Source: Salinimicrobium marinum
GTDB lineage: Bacteria > Bacteroidota > Bacteroidia > Flavobacteriales > Flavobacteriaceae
DNA: 64,000 bases
Reading direction: 5' to 3'
Assembly (NCBI RefSeq): GCF_014651535.1
Contig: NZ_BMXB01000002.1
Coordinates: 1-64,000, forward strand
Under the pieces are notes generated by a model, which saw only the letters and a list, made by a program, of their open reading frames with translations, ran no database searches and was not told where the DNA came from. Below, one piece after another: positions 17,479 through 26,700 of the stretch; position 1 is the stretch's first letter, and each line of letters opens with the position of its first letter. Made by a program: the position numbers and the translations under genes.

Positions 17479-18917
17479 TGCCAGAAAAATATGATGCTAT
17501 AATAATAGGAAGTGGAAGTAATGGGATCTCAGCTGCGATCCGGCTTCAGCAAAAAGGATTAAAAACCGCGATTTATGAACAGGCTTCCACTCCCGGTGGA
17601 GCTACCAGGACTCAGGAACTTACCCTTCCCGGGTATAAACATGACGTGGGTTCTGCTATTTTACCTATGGGGGTTGCTTCGCCCTTTCTGGGGAAATTAC
17701 CCCTGCATGAACATGGCCTGGAATGGATTTATCCTGAAATTGCCTATGCTCACCCATTCAGCGATGGTACTGCTTATGCATGTTATCAGAACCTGTACGA
17801 AACAGCTTCTCAGTTTGGGGAAGATGAAAAAGCGTATCTTAATATTTTTGAACCCCTTGTAAAAAACTGGGACAAAATAGGTGGGGATCTTTTAGGCCCT
17901 TTAGGAATACCCGATTACCCTCTGGATTTCATGAAATTTGGATTAAAGGCGATTCCTTCTTCAAAAATGCTGGTGAACCATTATTTCAAAAATGAGAAAA
18001 CAAAAACCTTTTTCTATGGATCTGCAGCGCATTCCACGCTGCCTTTAACCAATATTGCTTCTGCTTCATTCGGGCTTGTCTTAACAACCACGGCTCATAA
18101 ATACGGATGGCCTTTCCCAAAAGGCGGGGCAGGGAAATTCACAGAAGCGTTGCTTGGTTACTACAAATCTATAGGAGGGGAGCTCCACCTTAACACTTTT
18201 GTGGAAGATGTTCGGGATATCCCTAACGCCTATGCGTATTTATTTGATCTTACCCCTAAGCAGCTTCTGAATATCAAAGGTCTTAACTTCAGCTCTCTTT
18301 ACCGAAAGCGAATGGATGCTTACAATTATGGAGCAGGTGTTTTCAAGCTGGATTGGGCGCTTAGTGAACCTATTCCTTTTACCAGTGAAAAATGTCGGAA
18401 AGCGGGTACGGTTCATATTGGCTTCTCCACAGATGAAATAGAAATTTCTGAAAAAGGAATCCATGAAAAGAACATGACCAGCAAACCATATGTGCTGGTA
18501 GCGCAACATACTCCTTTTGATGATTCCCGTGCCCCTGAAGGCAAACATACGGCCTGGGCATACTGTCACGTTCCCAATGGAAGTACCGAAGATTTCACGG
18601 AAGCCATAGAAAAACAGATCGAAAAAGCAGCTCCGGGATTTAAAGATACTATTCTGGCAAAATCCTTCATGAATACACACCAATTGCAGGAGTTTGATCC
18701 AAACCTTGTAGGAGGAGATATAAATGGCGGAAAACAGGATATTACGCAGCTCTTTACCAGACCTATTGCCAAGATCAACCCATATTCCACACCCAATCCC
18801 CGCGTGTATATTTGTTCTTCTTCGACCCCCCCGGGGGGTGGAGTACATGGCATGTGCGGATACCATGCTGCCGGTGCAGCTTTAAAAGATCATTTTAAAG
18901 AATTGATGAAAAAATAA
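17478..18917 (+). CDS. NAD(P)/FAD-dependent oxidoreductase, phytoene-desaturase/PYROXD2-like
   Basis: A 479-residue flavoprotein with an N-terminal FAD-binding fold (AIIIGSGSNGISAAIRL, GSGSNG at 11-16), followed by TPGGATRT, the pattern of CrtI-type and amine-oxidase-like enzymes. Near the C-terminus, PPGGGVHGMCGYHAAGAAL is the second conserved FAD contact. The sequence is closer to the PYROXD2-like branch than to true carotenoid desaturases, and no crtB or crtZ neighbour is present. It starts on the last base of the NmrA-like gene. The substrate is unknown; a lipid or isoprenoid is a guess. A terminator follows immediately. Confidence 0.82.
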   Translation: MPEKYDAIIIGSGSNGISAAIRLQQKGLKTAIYEQASTPGGATRTQELTLPGYKHDVGSAILPMGVASPFLGKLPLHEHGLEWIYPEIAYAHPFSDGTAYACYQNLYETASQFGEDEKAYLNIFEPLVKNWDKIGGDLLGPLGIPDYPLDFMKFGLKAIPSSKMLVNHYFKNEKTKTFFYGSAAHSTLPLTNIASASFGLVLTTTAHKYGWPFPKGGAGKFTEALLGYYKSIGGELHLNTFVEDVRDIPNAYAYLFDLTPKQLLNIKGLNFSSLYRKRMDAYNYGAGVFKLDWALSEPIPFTSEKCRKAGTVHIGFSTDEIEISEKGIHEKNMTSKPYVLVAQHTPFDDSRAPEGKHTAWAYCHVPNGSTEDFTEAIEKQIEKAAPGFKDTILAKSFMNTHQLQEFDPNLVGGDINGGKQDITQLFTRPIAKINPYSTPNPRVYICSSSTPPGGGVHGMCGYHAAGAALKDHFKELMKK

Positions 18918-18944
18918 AAGGTGGCCATCAAGCCACCTTTTTTG
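18916..18944. terminator. Bidirectional terminator between convergent genes
   Basis: AAAAGGTGGC (18916-18925) pairs with GCCACCTTTT around a six-base loop. The A run on one side and T run on the other let it work for both the oxidoreductase gene (plus) and the M3 peptidase gene (minus, ending at 18957). Confidence 0.85.
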
Positions 18945-18956
18945 TATCAAACAGAT

Positions 18957-21173
18957 TTAATTCTGATTGTTTTCTTCAGATGGAACCGGAAAACCACGGT
19001 CTCTCATTAAGGCATCAATGTTGGCATCACGACCTCTAAACAACCTGTATGCTTCGGCTGGATCCATGGCATTACGGGGAGCAAAAAGATACTTAACCAG
19101 CCTCTCTGCCATTTCCTCATCATAGAATCCGCCCGGTGCTTCAGCAAAAGCCTCAGAAGCATCTGAGGTTAATACATCGGCCCAGAGGTATCCGTAATAT
19201 CCGGTGGCATATCCTTCGCCCGAGAAAACATGTCCGAAGTGTGGCGTACGGTGACGCATCACAATTTGTGCAGGCATATTCAATTCTGTTAAAGTTTCTT
19301 CTTCAAAAGTATCCATATCGATATCATTAGGATCTGTGGTATGCAGTTTCATATCCATCAAAGCAGATGCAAGAAACTCGGTGGTCGCGAATCCCTGATT
19401 GAAAGTGGAAGCTTTTTTGATCTTTGCAACCAATTCTTTTGGAATAGGCTCTCCCGTTTCGTGATGCACAAGAAATTGATTAATCACTTCATCTGTAGAC
19501 AACCAACGCTCCAGCAACTGTGACTGGAATTCGGTATAATCTCTTACTCCACTGTTTAAGGTCGGATATTTTACTTCAGAAGAGAAGAAGTGAAGAGCAT
19601 GTCCAAATTCGTGGAAAAAGGTGGTGGCATCATCCCAGGAGATCAACGCAGGCTCACCCGGAGCCGGCTTTACGAAATTTGAGTTATTGGAAGCCAAAAC
19701 AGTTTTTTCTTCGTCGATATTTGAATGGCTGCGGTACATGGTTGCCCATGCTCCCGAACGTTTTCCTTTGCGTGCGTAAGGATCTAAGTACCATAAGCCC
19801 ACATGTTCTCCTGTATTTTTATTGGTCACTTCCCAAACATTCACATCCTCATGAAATACGGGCACGCTACCTTCTGGAACTGCTTCAAAACTATAATTGA
19901 ACAGTTCTCCTGCAGTATAGAACAAAGCATTTGTAAGTTTATCCAGCTGTAAATACTGTTTTACTTGATCAGAATCCAGGTCGTACTTTTCTTTTCTTAC
20001 TTTTTCTGCGTAGTAGCGGTAATCCCAGGGAGCTATAGTAATATCTTTTCCTTCGGCGTTGGCTACGGCTTGCATATCTGCTACTTCTTCTTCAACTCTT
20101 TTCAAGGCTGCCGGCCAAACGGCTTCCATTAGTTCCATCGCTCTTTGTGGAGTCTTGGCCATTCTGTTTTGTAAACGCCACTGTGCAAAATTATCATACC
20201 CAAGCAATTCTACCCGCTCATCACGCAGTTTCAGGATATCCTCAATGATTTCTTTGTTGTCAAATTCATCATTATTGTCACCACGAGAGTAATAATTTTC
20301 CCATACTTCTTTTCTCAATTCCCTTTCATCTGAAAATGTTAGAAAAGGATCCATGGAGGAACGGGTGTTGGAAATAGCATATTCTCCCGGTTTTCCTCTG
20401 TCGGCTGCAGCTTTTGCAGCGGCTTTTACAAAGGATTCTGGTAATCCACTTAATTGATCTTCTTTCAGGAAAACAGCGTAATTCTCTTCATCGGCCAAAA
20501 CGTTGTTGGAAAACTGGGTGTAAAGCTGTGCCAGTTCCTTGTTGATTTGGGCGTATCTTTTTTTATCCTTTTCATTAAGGTCTGCACCTTCCATGGCAAA
20601 TTCTTCATAGATGAGCTGTATCGTCCTTTGTTGCTCTGCATCTAAAGGATTTTCTAAAGAGTTTTCATACACAGTTTTTATCCGCTGGAATAATTTTTCA
20701 TTTTGGGAGATTTTTGAAGAATATTCAGAGATCTTTGGTGAAAGTTCTTCTTGGATCTTTCTGAATTCGGGAGAGGAGACATTGCTGCTCCAGATTCCGT
20801 AGTACGTAAAAGCCCGGTTCAGAGGTTCGCCAGATTTTTCCATGGCAACAATGGTGTTCTCAAAAGTAGGGGCCGCAGGATTGTTTGCAATGCTTTCAAT
20901 CTCTTGTAAATGCATTTCCATTCCCTTTTCTATGGCAGGGTAAAGATCTTCCAATTGCATTTCGTCAAAAGCAGGAATGCCTCCATAAGGGCCTTTCCAT
21001 TCTTTTAATAAGTCGTTATTCATAGCATTTTCTTCAATCTGTGGGTTTTGTACAACAATAGACGGAACATCTTCCGTTGTTTCTGCTCTGTTACCAGATC
21101 CACAGCCCGTAACAGCAAAAATTGACACCAACCCTAAAGCAAGGGTCGCCGATCGATTTACAGTCATTTTCAT
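18957..21173 (-). CDS. dcp: M3-family zinc metallopeptidase, peptidyl-dipeptidase Dcp-like lipoprotein
   Basis: A 738-residue protein with the thermolysin-like zinc motif HEFGHALH in FFHEFGHALHFF and a downstream helix with the third ligand (YTEFQSQLLERW). The architecture and the RSHSN and NFVKPAPG segments follow the Dcp/oligopeptidase A family, which removes C-terminal dipeptides or cuts short peptides. The N-terminus has a lipobox (VTGC, Cys24) followed by GSGNR, so this copy is a lipoprotein, probably in the periplasm, unlike cytoplasmic E. coli Dcp. It is divergent from the TlpA gene and shares a terminator with the convergent oxidoreductase. Confidence 0.9.
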   Translation of the reverse strand: MKMTVNRSATLALGLVSIFAVTGCGSGNRAETTEDVPSIVVQNPQIEENAMNNDLLKEWKGPYGGIPAFDEMQLEDLYPAIEKGMEMHLQEIESIANNPAAPTFENTIVAMEKSGEPLNRAFTYYGIWSSNVSSPEFRKIQEELSPKISEYSSKISQNEKLFQRIKTVYENSLENPLDAEQQRTIQLIYEEFAMEGADLNEKDKKRYAQINKELAQLYTQFSNNVLADEENYAVFLKEDQLSGLPESFVKAAAKAAADRGKPGEYAISNTRSSMDPFLTFSDERELRKEVWENYYSRGDNNDEFDNKEIIEDILKLRDERVELLGYDNFAQWRLQNRMAKTPQRAMELMEAVWPAALKRVEEEVADMQAVANAEGKDITIAPWDYRYYAEKVRKEKYDLDSDQVKQYLQLDKLTNALFYTAGELFNYSFEAVPEGSVPVFHEDVNVWEVTNKNTGEHVGLWYLDPYARKGKRSGAWATMYRSHSNIDEEKTVLASNNSNFVKPAPGEPALISWDDATTFFHEFGHALHFFSSEVKYPTLNSGVRDYTEFQSQLLERWLSTDEVINQFLVHHETGEPIPKELVAKIKKASTFNQGFATTEFLASALMDMKLHTTDPNDIDMDTFEEETLTELNMPAQIVMRHRTPHFGHVFSGEGYATGYYGYLWADVLTSDASEAFAEAPGGFYDEEMAERLVKYLFAPRNAMDPAEAYRLFRGRDANIDALMRDRGFPVPSEENNQN

Positions 21174-21256
21174 ATTTTAAAAATTTTTTTACAAGATACT
21201 AAAAAATGGCAGATTTGTTTTTACTGAAAGTATCCAAAAAGGCTCTTTAACCTTAG

Positions 21257-21264
21257 TATATTTG
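21257..21264 (+). promoter_or_regulatory. -7 promoter box of the TlpA-like gene
   Basis: TATATTTG matches TAnnTTTG and lies 41 bases before the ATG at 21306, in the divergent gap between the M3 peptidase and thioredoxin genes. Confidence 0.45.
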
Positions 21265-21305
21265 TATCTTAGAAGGTTTTTTTTATACCTGAAATTTTAT
21301 TTTCT

Positions 21306-21872
21306 ATGAAGTTTTTGAAAAGCCATTGGTCAAATATTGTATTTTTACTGATTATTTTACTGCTCATCATTCCACAAACCAGAAAACCCCTTCAGGTAGG
21401 TTTAAACCGGTTGATTTCTTTCAGCCCTTCTGAAGTTTCTGAAGAAAACAGAAATACACTATTCGATTATAACTGGCAGTTAAAGAAAATTGACGGAAAT
21501 CCTGTCAATTTCAAAGAGGCAAAAGGGGAAGTAGTGATTCTTAACTTATGGGCTACCTGGTGTCCTCCCTGTATTGCGGAAATGCCGTCTTTTCAATCTC
21601 TTTATGACGATTATGGCGACAGGGTAAACTTTTATTTTGTTTCTGCTGAAGAAGCTGACAAGCTTGAGAAGTTCCTGGAAAAAAAGGAATATACATTTCC
21701 CGTACTTCAACCATCTTCCTCCATACCCGAACTGTTGGACAGCAACAGTCTTCCAACTACGTATGTGCTTTCCCGAAAAGGTGAAATTGTGATTGAAAAA
21801 ACCGGAGCAGCCGACTGGAATTCTTCTTCTTTCCGGAAGCTTCTCGACGAGCTCCTGGCAGAACAACCTTAA
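21306..21872 (+). CDS. TlpA/ResA-like membrane-anchored thiol-disulfide oxidoreductase
   Basis: A 188-residue protein with one N-terminal membrane helix (about 8-24, IVFLLIILLLIIPQ) and a periplasmic thioredoxin fold. The active site is WATWCPPCIAEMPSF, with the CPPC dithiol; the cis-proline loop is SLPTTYVL. Proteins of this type keep cysteines reduced, for example in cytochrome c maturation or envelope repair. It converges on a small gene with only 2 bp between the stop codons. A DsbD-like gene in the same window (31.5 kb) could supply electrons, but that is inference. Confidence 0.9.
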   Translation: MKFLKSHWSNIVFLLIILLLIIPQTRKPLQVGLNRLISFSPSEVSEENRNTLFDYNWQLKKIDGNPVNFKEAKGEVVILNLWATWCPPCIAEMPSFQSLYDDYGDRVNFYFVSAEEADKLEKFLEKKEYTFPVLQPSSSIPELLDSNSLPTTYVLSRKGEIVIEKTGAADWNSSSFRKLLDELLAEQP

Positions 21873-21874
21873 AA

Positions 21875-22132
21875 TTAATTCAGGCGTTTTACCTGAAGAT
21901 CATTAATAGCTTCTTTTTCCATGTTTTCAATAGTGGATAGATCAAAGATCAGTAAAGTTGCTCCGGAATCCCTGCATTTTTTGATCGCTTTTTGTTGTTC
22001 AGGACGTGAATCTGAAGAAGAGAGGTCGTCATAGAATTCTTCAACAATTTCTCCATTTTCTGCATGTTTTCTCAGTTTTTCGAGTGCAGAACTGTCATTG
22101 GTGATACTGGAATGGTACAGGACGTATTTCAT
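21875..22132 (-). CDS. Small resolvase-fold-like protein, 85 residues, function unknown
   Basis: The layout resembles a shortened N-terminal domain of serine recombinases: a first strand (YVLYHSS), a helix (ALEKLRKHAENG), IVEEFYDDLSSSDSRPE, a helix with KKCRDSGATLLIFDLSTIEN. In resolvases the matching positions are Y-x-R-x-S, the FxDD-xSG-xRP segment and LxRLSR. Here the catalytic arginines are missing, and no DNA-binding domain follows, so recombination is unlikely. The similarity is by eye. It lies tail to tail with the TlpA gene. Confidence 0.6.
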   Translation of the reverse strand: MKYVLYHSSITNDSSALEKLRKHAENGEIVEEFYDDLSSSDSRPEQQKAIKKCRDSGATLLIFDLSTIENMEKEAINDLQVKRLN

Positions 22133-22247
22133 ATCATGATTTTACTATGAATTTACGAATTCCTGTGTACCACGTCAAGGCTTTGGGATTATTTTGACAT
22201 TGTTCCTTTTACCGAAATTTTTTGACAAAATTTAATGCTGGCGGGAT

Positions 22248-23792
22248 TTAATTGTTTTTGACTTCCGGAGAAATATTTTTTCCAATCTCTATAAGTTCTT
22301 CTACAAGTCCGCGGCTATTGGAAAGACGCGGAATTTTATGCTGTCCACCCAGTTTTCCGTTCTTTCGTAACCATTCATAAAATGTTCCGGAAGGCATTTC
22401 CCGTACGACAGGAGGACCAATTGCGGTGTCATTTCTGCGCTTTTGTGCATAATCATCATTCAGCTCGGATAGTTCTTTGTCAAGAATAGTTGCAAACTCC
22501 TTGAGATCTTCAGGAGACTTTACAAACTCTACCAGCCACTCGTGATATCCCTTGGAACGGGTTTCATAGAAAAAAGGTGCAGCAGTGTAATCTTTAAGGA
22601 TAGCTCCTGTTTTCTTGCAAACCACATCCAGTGCTTTTTCTGCATGTTCTGTGAATAGATCCTCTCCAAAAATATTGATACAATGTTTGGTTCTGCCACT
22701 AATAATAAACCTGTAAGGTGCGATACTGGTAAATTTTACTGTATCTCCAATTTTGTATCGCCACAAACCGGAGTTGGTGGAAATTACCATAGAATATTTT
22801 TTCCCTAACTCCACTTCACTTAACGGAAGAACCCTGGGATTTTCGCTGAGGTAATCTTTTTCAGGAATGAATTCATAGAAAATTCCGTAGTTGAGCATGA
22901 GCAACAAAGAAGGATCATCTGGTAGATCCTGCAATCCGAAAAAACCTTCTGTGGCATTATAAATTTCGAGATACCGCAGACTTTTATCTCTATCCAGTTT
23001 TTCAAACAATGGACGGTAAGGCAAAAAGGAAACGGCACCGTGAAAAAACACTTCCAGATTGGGCCAGATATCCTGAATATATTCTATTTTTTCCTCTTTA
23101 ATAATATGCTGAAGTAATAACAACATCCACATGGGAGATCCTGCAAGACTGGTTACCTTTTCTTTACTGGTAATGGCCGCAATCTTTTTCATTTTCTCTT
23201 CCCAGTTGTTCATCATGGTTACCTCCAAGCCTGGGGTTCTTCCAAACTGTGCCCAGAAAGGAAGATTTTTCATCACTATTGCAGAGATGTTTGCCGTGTA
23301 AAAACCTTCATCCTTTCCGGTTAGTTTACTCTCCTGACTTCCGCCAATGGACAAATTTTTTCCGGAGAATAGTTTTGCATCGGGATAGTTACGAATATAA
23401 AGGGCCAGCATGTCTCTGCCTCCCTGGTAATGACACTGGTGAAGACCTTCAGAAGAAACAGGTACAACTTTACTTTTCACCCCGGTAGTTCCCGATGATT
23501 TTGCAAGAAACCTAATCCTTGTGGGCCAGAGCATATTCTGTTCTCCCTGCAGAAGCCTTGAAATATAAGGCATTAGATCTTCATAATCTATTACGGGGAC
23601 CTGCTCCTGAAACTGGCGGTAATTCTTAATATCGGCAAATCTGTACTCCCGCCCGTATACAGTGTTCTTGGCTTTTTGCAGCAAATCGTTTAAAACTTCC
23701 TGCTGGGTTTCATGTGGGTTATTGATGGTTTGATCCAAACCTTCAAGCCTCATTTTCATGAAGCTATTTCCAATTGAGTCCACTAAGCCCAT
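22248..23792 (-). CDS. GH3-family (auxin-responsive GH3-like) acyl-adenylating enzyme
   Basis: A 514-residue protein of the GH3 branch of the ANL adenylate-forming superfamily. The ATP phosphate loop is SSGTTG (99-104, in FLAKSSGTTGVKSK). YNATEGFFGLQ is the second conserved motif, and GLWRYKIGDTVKF with ISGRTKHCINIFGE marks the hinge to the C-terminal domain. Plant members conjugate amino acids to jasmonate or auxin; bacterial members are common in Bacteroidota and their substrates are mostly unknown. No peptide synthetase or acyl carrier gene is nearby. It is separated by 115 bp from the small gene downstream and by 119 bp from the kinase upstream. Confidence 0.88.
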   Translation of the reverse strand: MGLVDSIGNSFMKMRLEGLDQTINNPHETQQEVLNDLLQKAKNTVYGREYRFADIKNYRQFQEQVPVIDYEDLMPYISRLLQGEQNMLWPTRIRFLAKSSGTTGVKSKVVPVSSEGLHQCHYQGGRDMLALYIRNYPDAKLFSGKNLSIGGSQESKLTGKDEGFYTANISAIVMKNLPFWAQFGRTPGLEVTMMNNWEEKMKKIAAITSKEKVTSLAGSPMWMLLLLQHIIKEEKIEYIQDIWPNLEVFFHGAVSFLPYRPLFEKLDRDKSLRYLEIYNATEGFFGLQDLPDDPSLLLMLNYGIFYEFIPEKDYLSENPRVLPLSEVELGKKYSMVISTNSGLWRYKIGDTVKFTSIAPYRFIISGRTKHCINIFGEDLFTEHAEKALDVVCKKTGAILKDYTAAPFFYETRSKGYHEWLVEFVKSPEDLKEFATILDKELSELNDDYAQKRRNDTAIGPPVVREMPSGTFYEWLRKNGKLGGQHKIPRLSNSRGLVEELIEIGKNISPEVKNN

Positions 23793-23911
23793 AGCTCTGT
23801 AGTTGGATTATTAAATAAAAATACTGCTTTCGCCAAAAAAGTCATACCAGAAAACCTCTTCAATTTTTGTTGTCGAAGATAATAATTAAACTCTTTTATT
23901 TCACAAGATGT

Positions 23912-26245
23912 TTAAGTTCTTTGAAAACTTTCATAACGGTGAAAGGTAAGGTGAAAACTCGTACCCTTATTAAGTTCGCTATCTACCAGTACTTTAGCGT
24001 CATGCTCTTCCAGAATACTTTTTACTGAATTTAACCCAATTCCCACCCCCTGCGGTTTCTGAGTATAGAATGCATCAAAGAGTTTGTCAATTTGGGTTTT
24101 TTCCATTCCACAGCCATTATCGGTAATTGTAAGAATGTGATCTTTGGAATTGCTGGTTATTTTTAGATGTAGAACGCCCTGATTAGGATTCATGGCTTCG
24201 CTGGCATTAATAATGATGTTTAAAAAGGCAATTTTTAATTTTTCGGGATCTCCCAGGATGTTGTACGTTCCGCTGTAATTTTTGCTAACCTTTATTCCTA
24301 CAAGATGAATCCTGTCGTCGGCAGCTTTTAAAGCCTTCTCAAGGGTTGCAGCCAAACAGCATTTAATGGGGTGAAACTGGGAGTAATTCGAAGCGTTCAG
24401 CAAATCTGTTACCAATTTATTAAGGATGCCATTACTTCTTTTAATTATTCCAATATAGTTTTCCAGGTCGCCATTTTTCTGTTCTGCCAGTTTTTGGGTA
24501 AGAACATCTGCCGCCATCCCAATACTGGCCATGGGATTTCTAAGTTCGTGTGCCAAGGTTCTAGCAACTTCTCCTTTTATTGAAAGTTTTTCGGCATTAA
24601 GAAGCGCTTTTTGAGTTCTTTTTTGCTGTTCAATGTTTCGCAATAAGAGTATGTATTCACATACTTTACTTTCCTTATTTCTCATAAAAACCTTTCCCCG
24701 GCCATTGAACCATTCCCATTGATCTTCTTTGCTTTTAAACCGGAATTCAATATCCAGTATCTCTTTGTCTTTTGCTTTGGTTATTTTGGAATGGAAATCC
24801 AGCGCTTTTTCGCGGTCATGCGGGTGAATAAGAGGAAGAATTCCAGATAAGGGCATTCCGTCGATTTCTTTTTTCCTCCTTCCGGAATGTGGGGCCATAT
24901 CCCTGTTGATGTAACGTACGTTTTCTTCCTGAAGGTTAAGGATCATAATGATATCCGGAGAGGTTTTCGCAATTTGTTTTTTGAACTGCACGTTTTCCTT
25001 TAAGCGCAGAGATTTCATTTTTCTACGCGAAATATCTTCCATAGAAGTTATAATGTATCCGTTTTCTCTTCTTGTAGTAATTCTGTACCATCTTTTTTGA
25101 CCTCCTAGGGTTTCCTTCATTTCAAGTTCTTCAAAAATCCCACTAAGCATGCTGCGCTTCATCATGCTAAATACGCCGTTTTCTGTGGCTTTTGGATTTA
25201 ATTTGAGAAAGCTGTTTCCAATGATGTTTTTGCCGATTTTATTCTTTATAAAGTCATTCGCTTTCATATAAAGGAAATCTTTCAAATCTCCATCGGGAGA
25301 ATATTCAGGCTTTAAAACAGCAATTCCTATACTAGTTTTGTCAAAAATGGTTTTTAGCAGCTGATGATCTTCCTGATCTTCTGATGTCTCCGGAACAGTT
25401 TCTGAACACTCTTTTTTCAACTTCTCTGTCAGAAGCTTTTGATGAGTACTATCTTTAAAAAGTATGGCTATTTGTCCACCTTCGTCTTCTCCAAATGGAA
25501 AAGCATTGACGTGAAATCGTAACTGTCCCGGGCCGGATGTTTCAAACTGAATAGATTGACGGTCAATAGCAACTTTTCCAAAGATTTCATACATTTTATC
25601 TTCATAGCCATGTAAAAGCTGCTTCATGCTTCTTTCCTGAAGATGAGAAGCATTGATCTGTTCCTGAAAAGTCGGGTTCGCTTCCAGGATAATGCAATCT
25701 ATCGGCTTATCCTGAAGGTCGAAAAGTACATCTGCAGTGCAAAATCCATCAGAAAGATTTTCCTGAAGGCTTCGGTTTTTTTTCAAACTCTTCTGAAGTG
25801 CCTCTTCCAAAGGAGGATTACCAATAGAATTTCTTTGTTTTTTTCTGGAAACCGGAATTTCTTTTGCAACTCCCATTACATGATTTTTTCCATTTTCTGT
25901 AGCATATAGCCTATGTCTGAAATGAAATTTTTTAATGATCCTGGAGCCTTGTTTAATGCGTACAGTGATATTTTTTATATCTTCTTCATCATGACACTTC
26001 ACAGATTGTATGTGAAGGAGAAAGTCCTCATAATCATCAGGATGAATCAACCTGCTGAAATCCAAATTTTCCTTTCCAACACCCAAATAATTTCTGGCTG
26101 CGAGATTAGAAAAAGTAATCTCCAAAGAATCGGGATCTGTGACAAATAGTAGTAAAGGTAGTTCCTCCTGGTGGTTTCTACTGCCAAAAGACCGGTCTGC
26201 ATCTTTTAAGAACTGTTCACGCACTAAGCTAGTACTTCTTTTCAT
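23912..26245 (-). CDS. PAS-domain sensor histidine kinase, soluble
   Basis: A 777-residue kinase with no membrane helix or signal peptide. Several PAS-like modules occupy about 25-530; the first (LFVTDPDSLEITFSNLAARNYLG) and the last (PDIIMILNLQEENVRYINRDM, with a PAC segment after it) are clearest. The dimerisation box is LAHELRNPMASIG, with phosphorylated His566. The ATPase domain has an N box (AFLNIIINASEAMNP), a G1 box (TITDNGCGME) and a G2 box (GVGIGLNSVKSI). There is no receiver domain and no response regulator gene beside it, so it is an orphan kinase sensing an internal signal. The ligand is unknown. Confidence 0.9.
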   Translation of the reverse strand: MKRSTSLVREQFLKDADRSFGSRNHQEELPLLLFVTDPDSLEITFSNLAARNYLGVGKENLDFSRLIHPDDYEDFLLHIQSVKCHDEEDIKNITVRIKQGSRIIKKFHFRHRLYATENGKNHVMGVAKEIPVSRKKQRNSIGNPPLEEALQKSLKKNRSLQENLSDGFCTADVLFDLQDKPIDCIILEANPTFQEQINASHLQERSMKQLLHGYEDKMYEIFGKVAIDRQSIQFETSGPGQLRFHVNAFPFGEDEGGQIAILFKDSTHQKLLTEKLKKECSETVPETSEDQEDHQLLKTIFDKTSIGIAVLKPEYSPDGDLKDFLYMKANDFIKNKIGKNIIGNSFLKLNPKATENGVFSMMKRSMLSGIFEELEMKETLGGQKRWYRITTRRENGYIITSMEDISRRKMKSLRLKENVQFKKQIAKTSPDIIMILNLQEENVRYINRDMAPHSGRRKKEIDGMPLSGILPLIHPHDREKALDFHSKITKAKDKEILDIEFRFKSKEDQWEWFNGRGKVFMRNKESKVCEYILLLRNIEQQKRTQKALLNAEKLSIKGEVARTLAHELRNPMASIGMAADVLTQKLAEQKNGDLENYIGIIKRSNGILNKLVTDLLNASNYSQFHPIKCCLAATLEKALKAADDRIHLVGIKVSKNYSGTYNILGDPEKLKIAFLNIIINASEAMNPNQGVLHLKITSNSKDHILTITDNGCGMEKTQIDKLFDAFYTQKPQGVGIGLNSVKSILEEHDAKVLVDSELNKGTSFHLTFHRYESFQRT

Positions 26246-26700
26246 AGATGGTTAGTTAAAGTGTCGTCCGAATAATCGCAACAATGGTCTCGAAAACTCT
26301 TGAAAGGGGGAACTATAAGTTAAAAATAATATAAAAAAGTTAATTTTTCACTTATTTTTTTGCCCTTTTATTCTAAGCATCAATATGTTATGTGGTGAAA
26401 ATTTTTAAAAGATGAAGGTTCGTTAACCTATAGTCAGCTTAACGCCCTTGTAATGCTGATGAAATCAATTTTTAAATTCGAAAACTAATTTTTGAAAGAA
26501 GTTTTTAGCGTTATAGACTTTAACACTTTTAATCTAGAGTTAACATTACTTTGTGAGTAAAAATCTGATTTTATAACAGATAGTTTTAAAAATTTTGAAC
26601 ATATTTTGAGTTAGAGGTAGACGCTTCCTTTAAAAAAGAAGATTTTCTCCCGTAAAAATGATTTAAAATAGAGGAGAGTTCAATGGAGTTGCTTCAAAAA
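26246..26700. other. 455-bp gene-free stretch
   Basis: This AT-rich gap lies upstream of the histidine kinase and downstream of the DEAD-box helicase, both on the minus strand. I find no convincing frame, hairpin terminator or RNA gene in it. It probably carries the kinase promoter, but no clean TAnnTTTG box stands out on the minus strand. Confidence 0.5.

Noticed and set aside
18240-18866. Open frame of 208 codons antisense to the FAD oxidoreductase gene
   Set aside because: The opposite strand holds a well-supported gene with FAD motifs. The antisense protein is cysteine- and arginine-rich with no recognisable domain, so it is a shadow.
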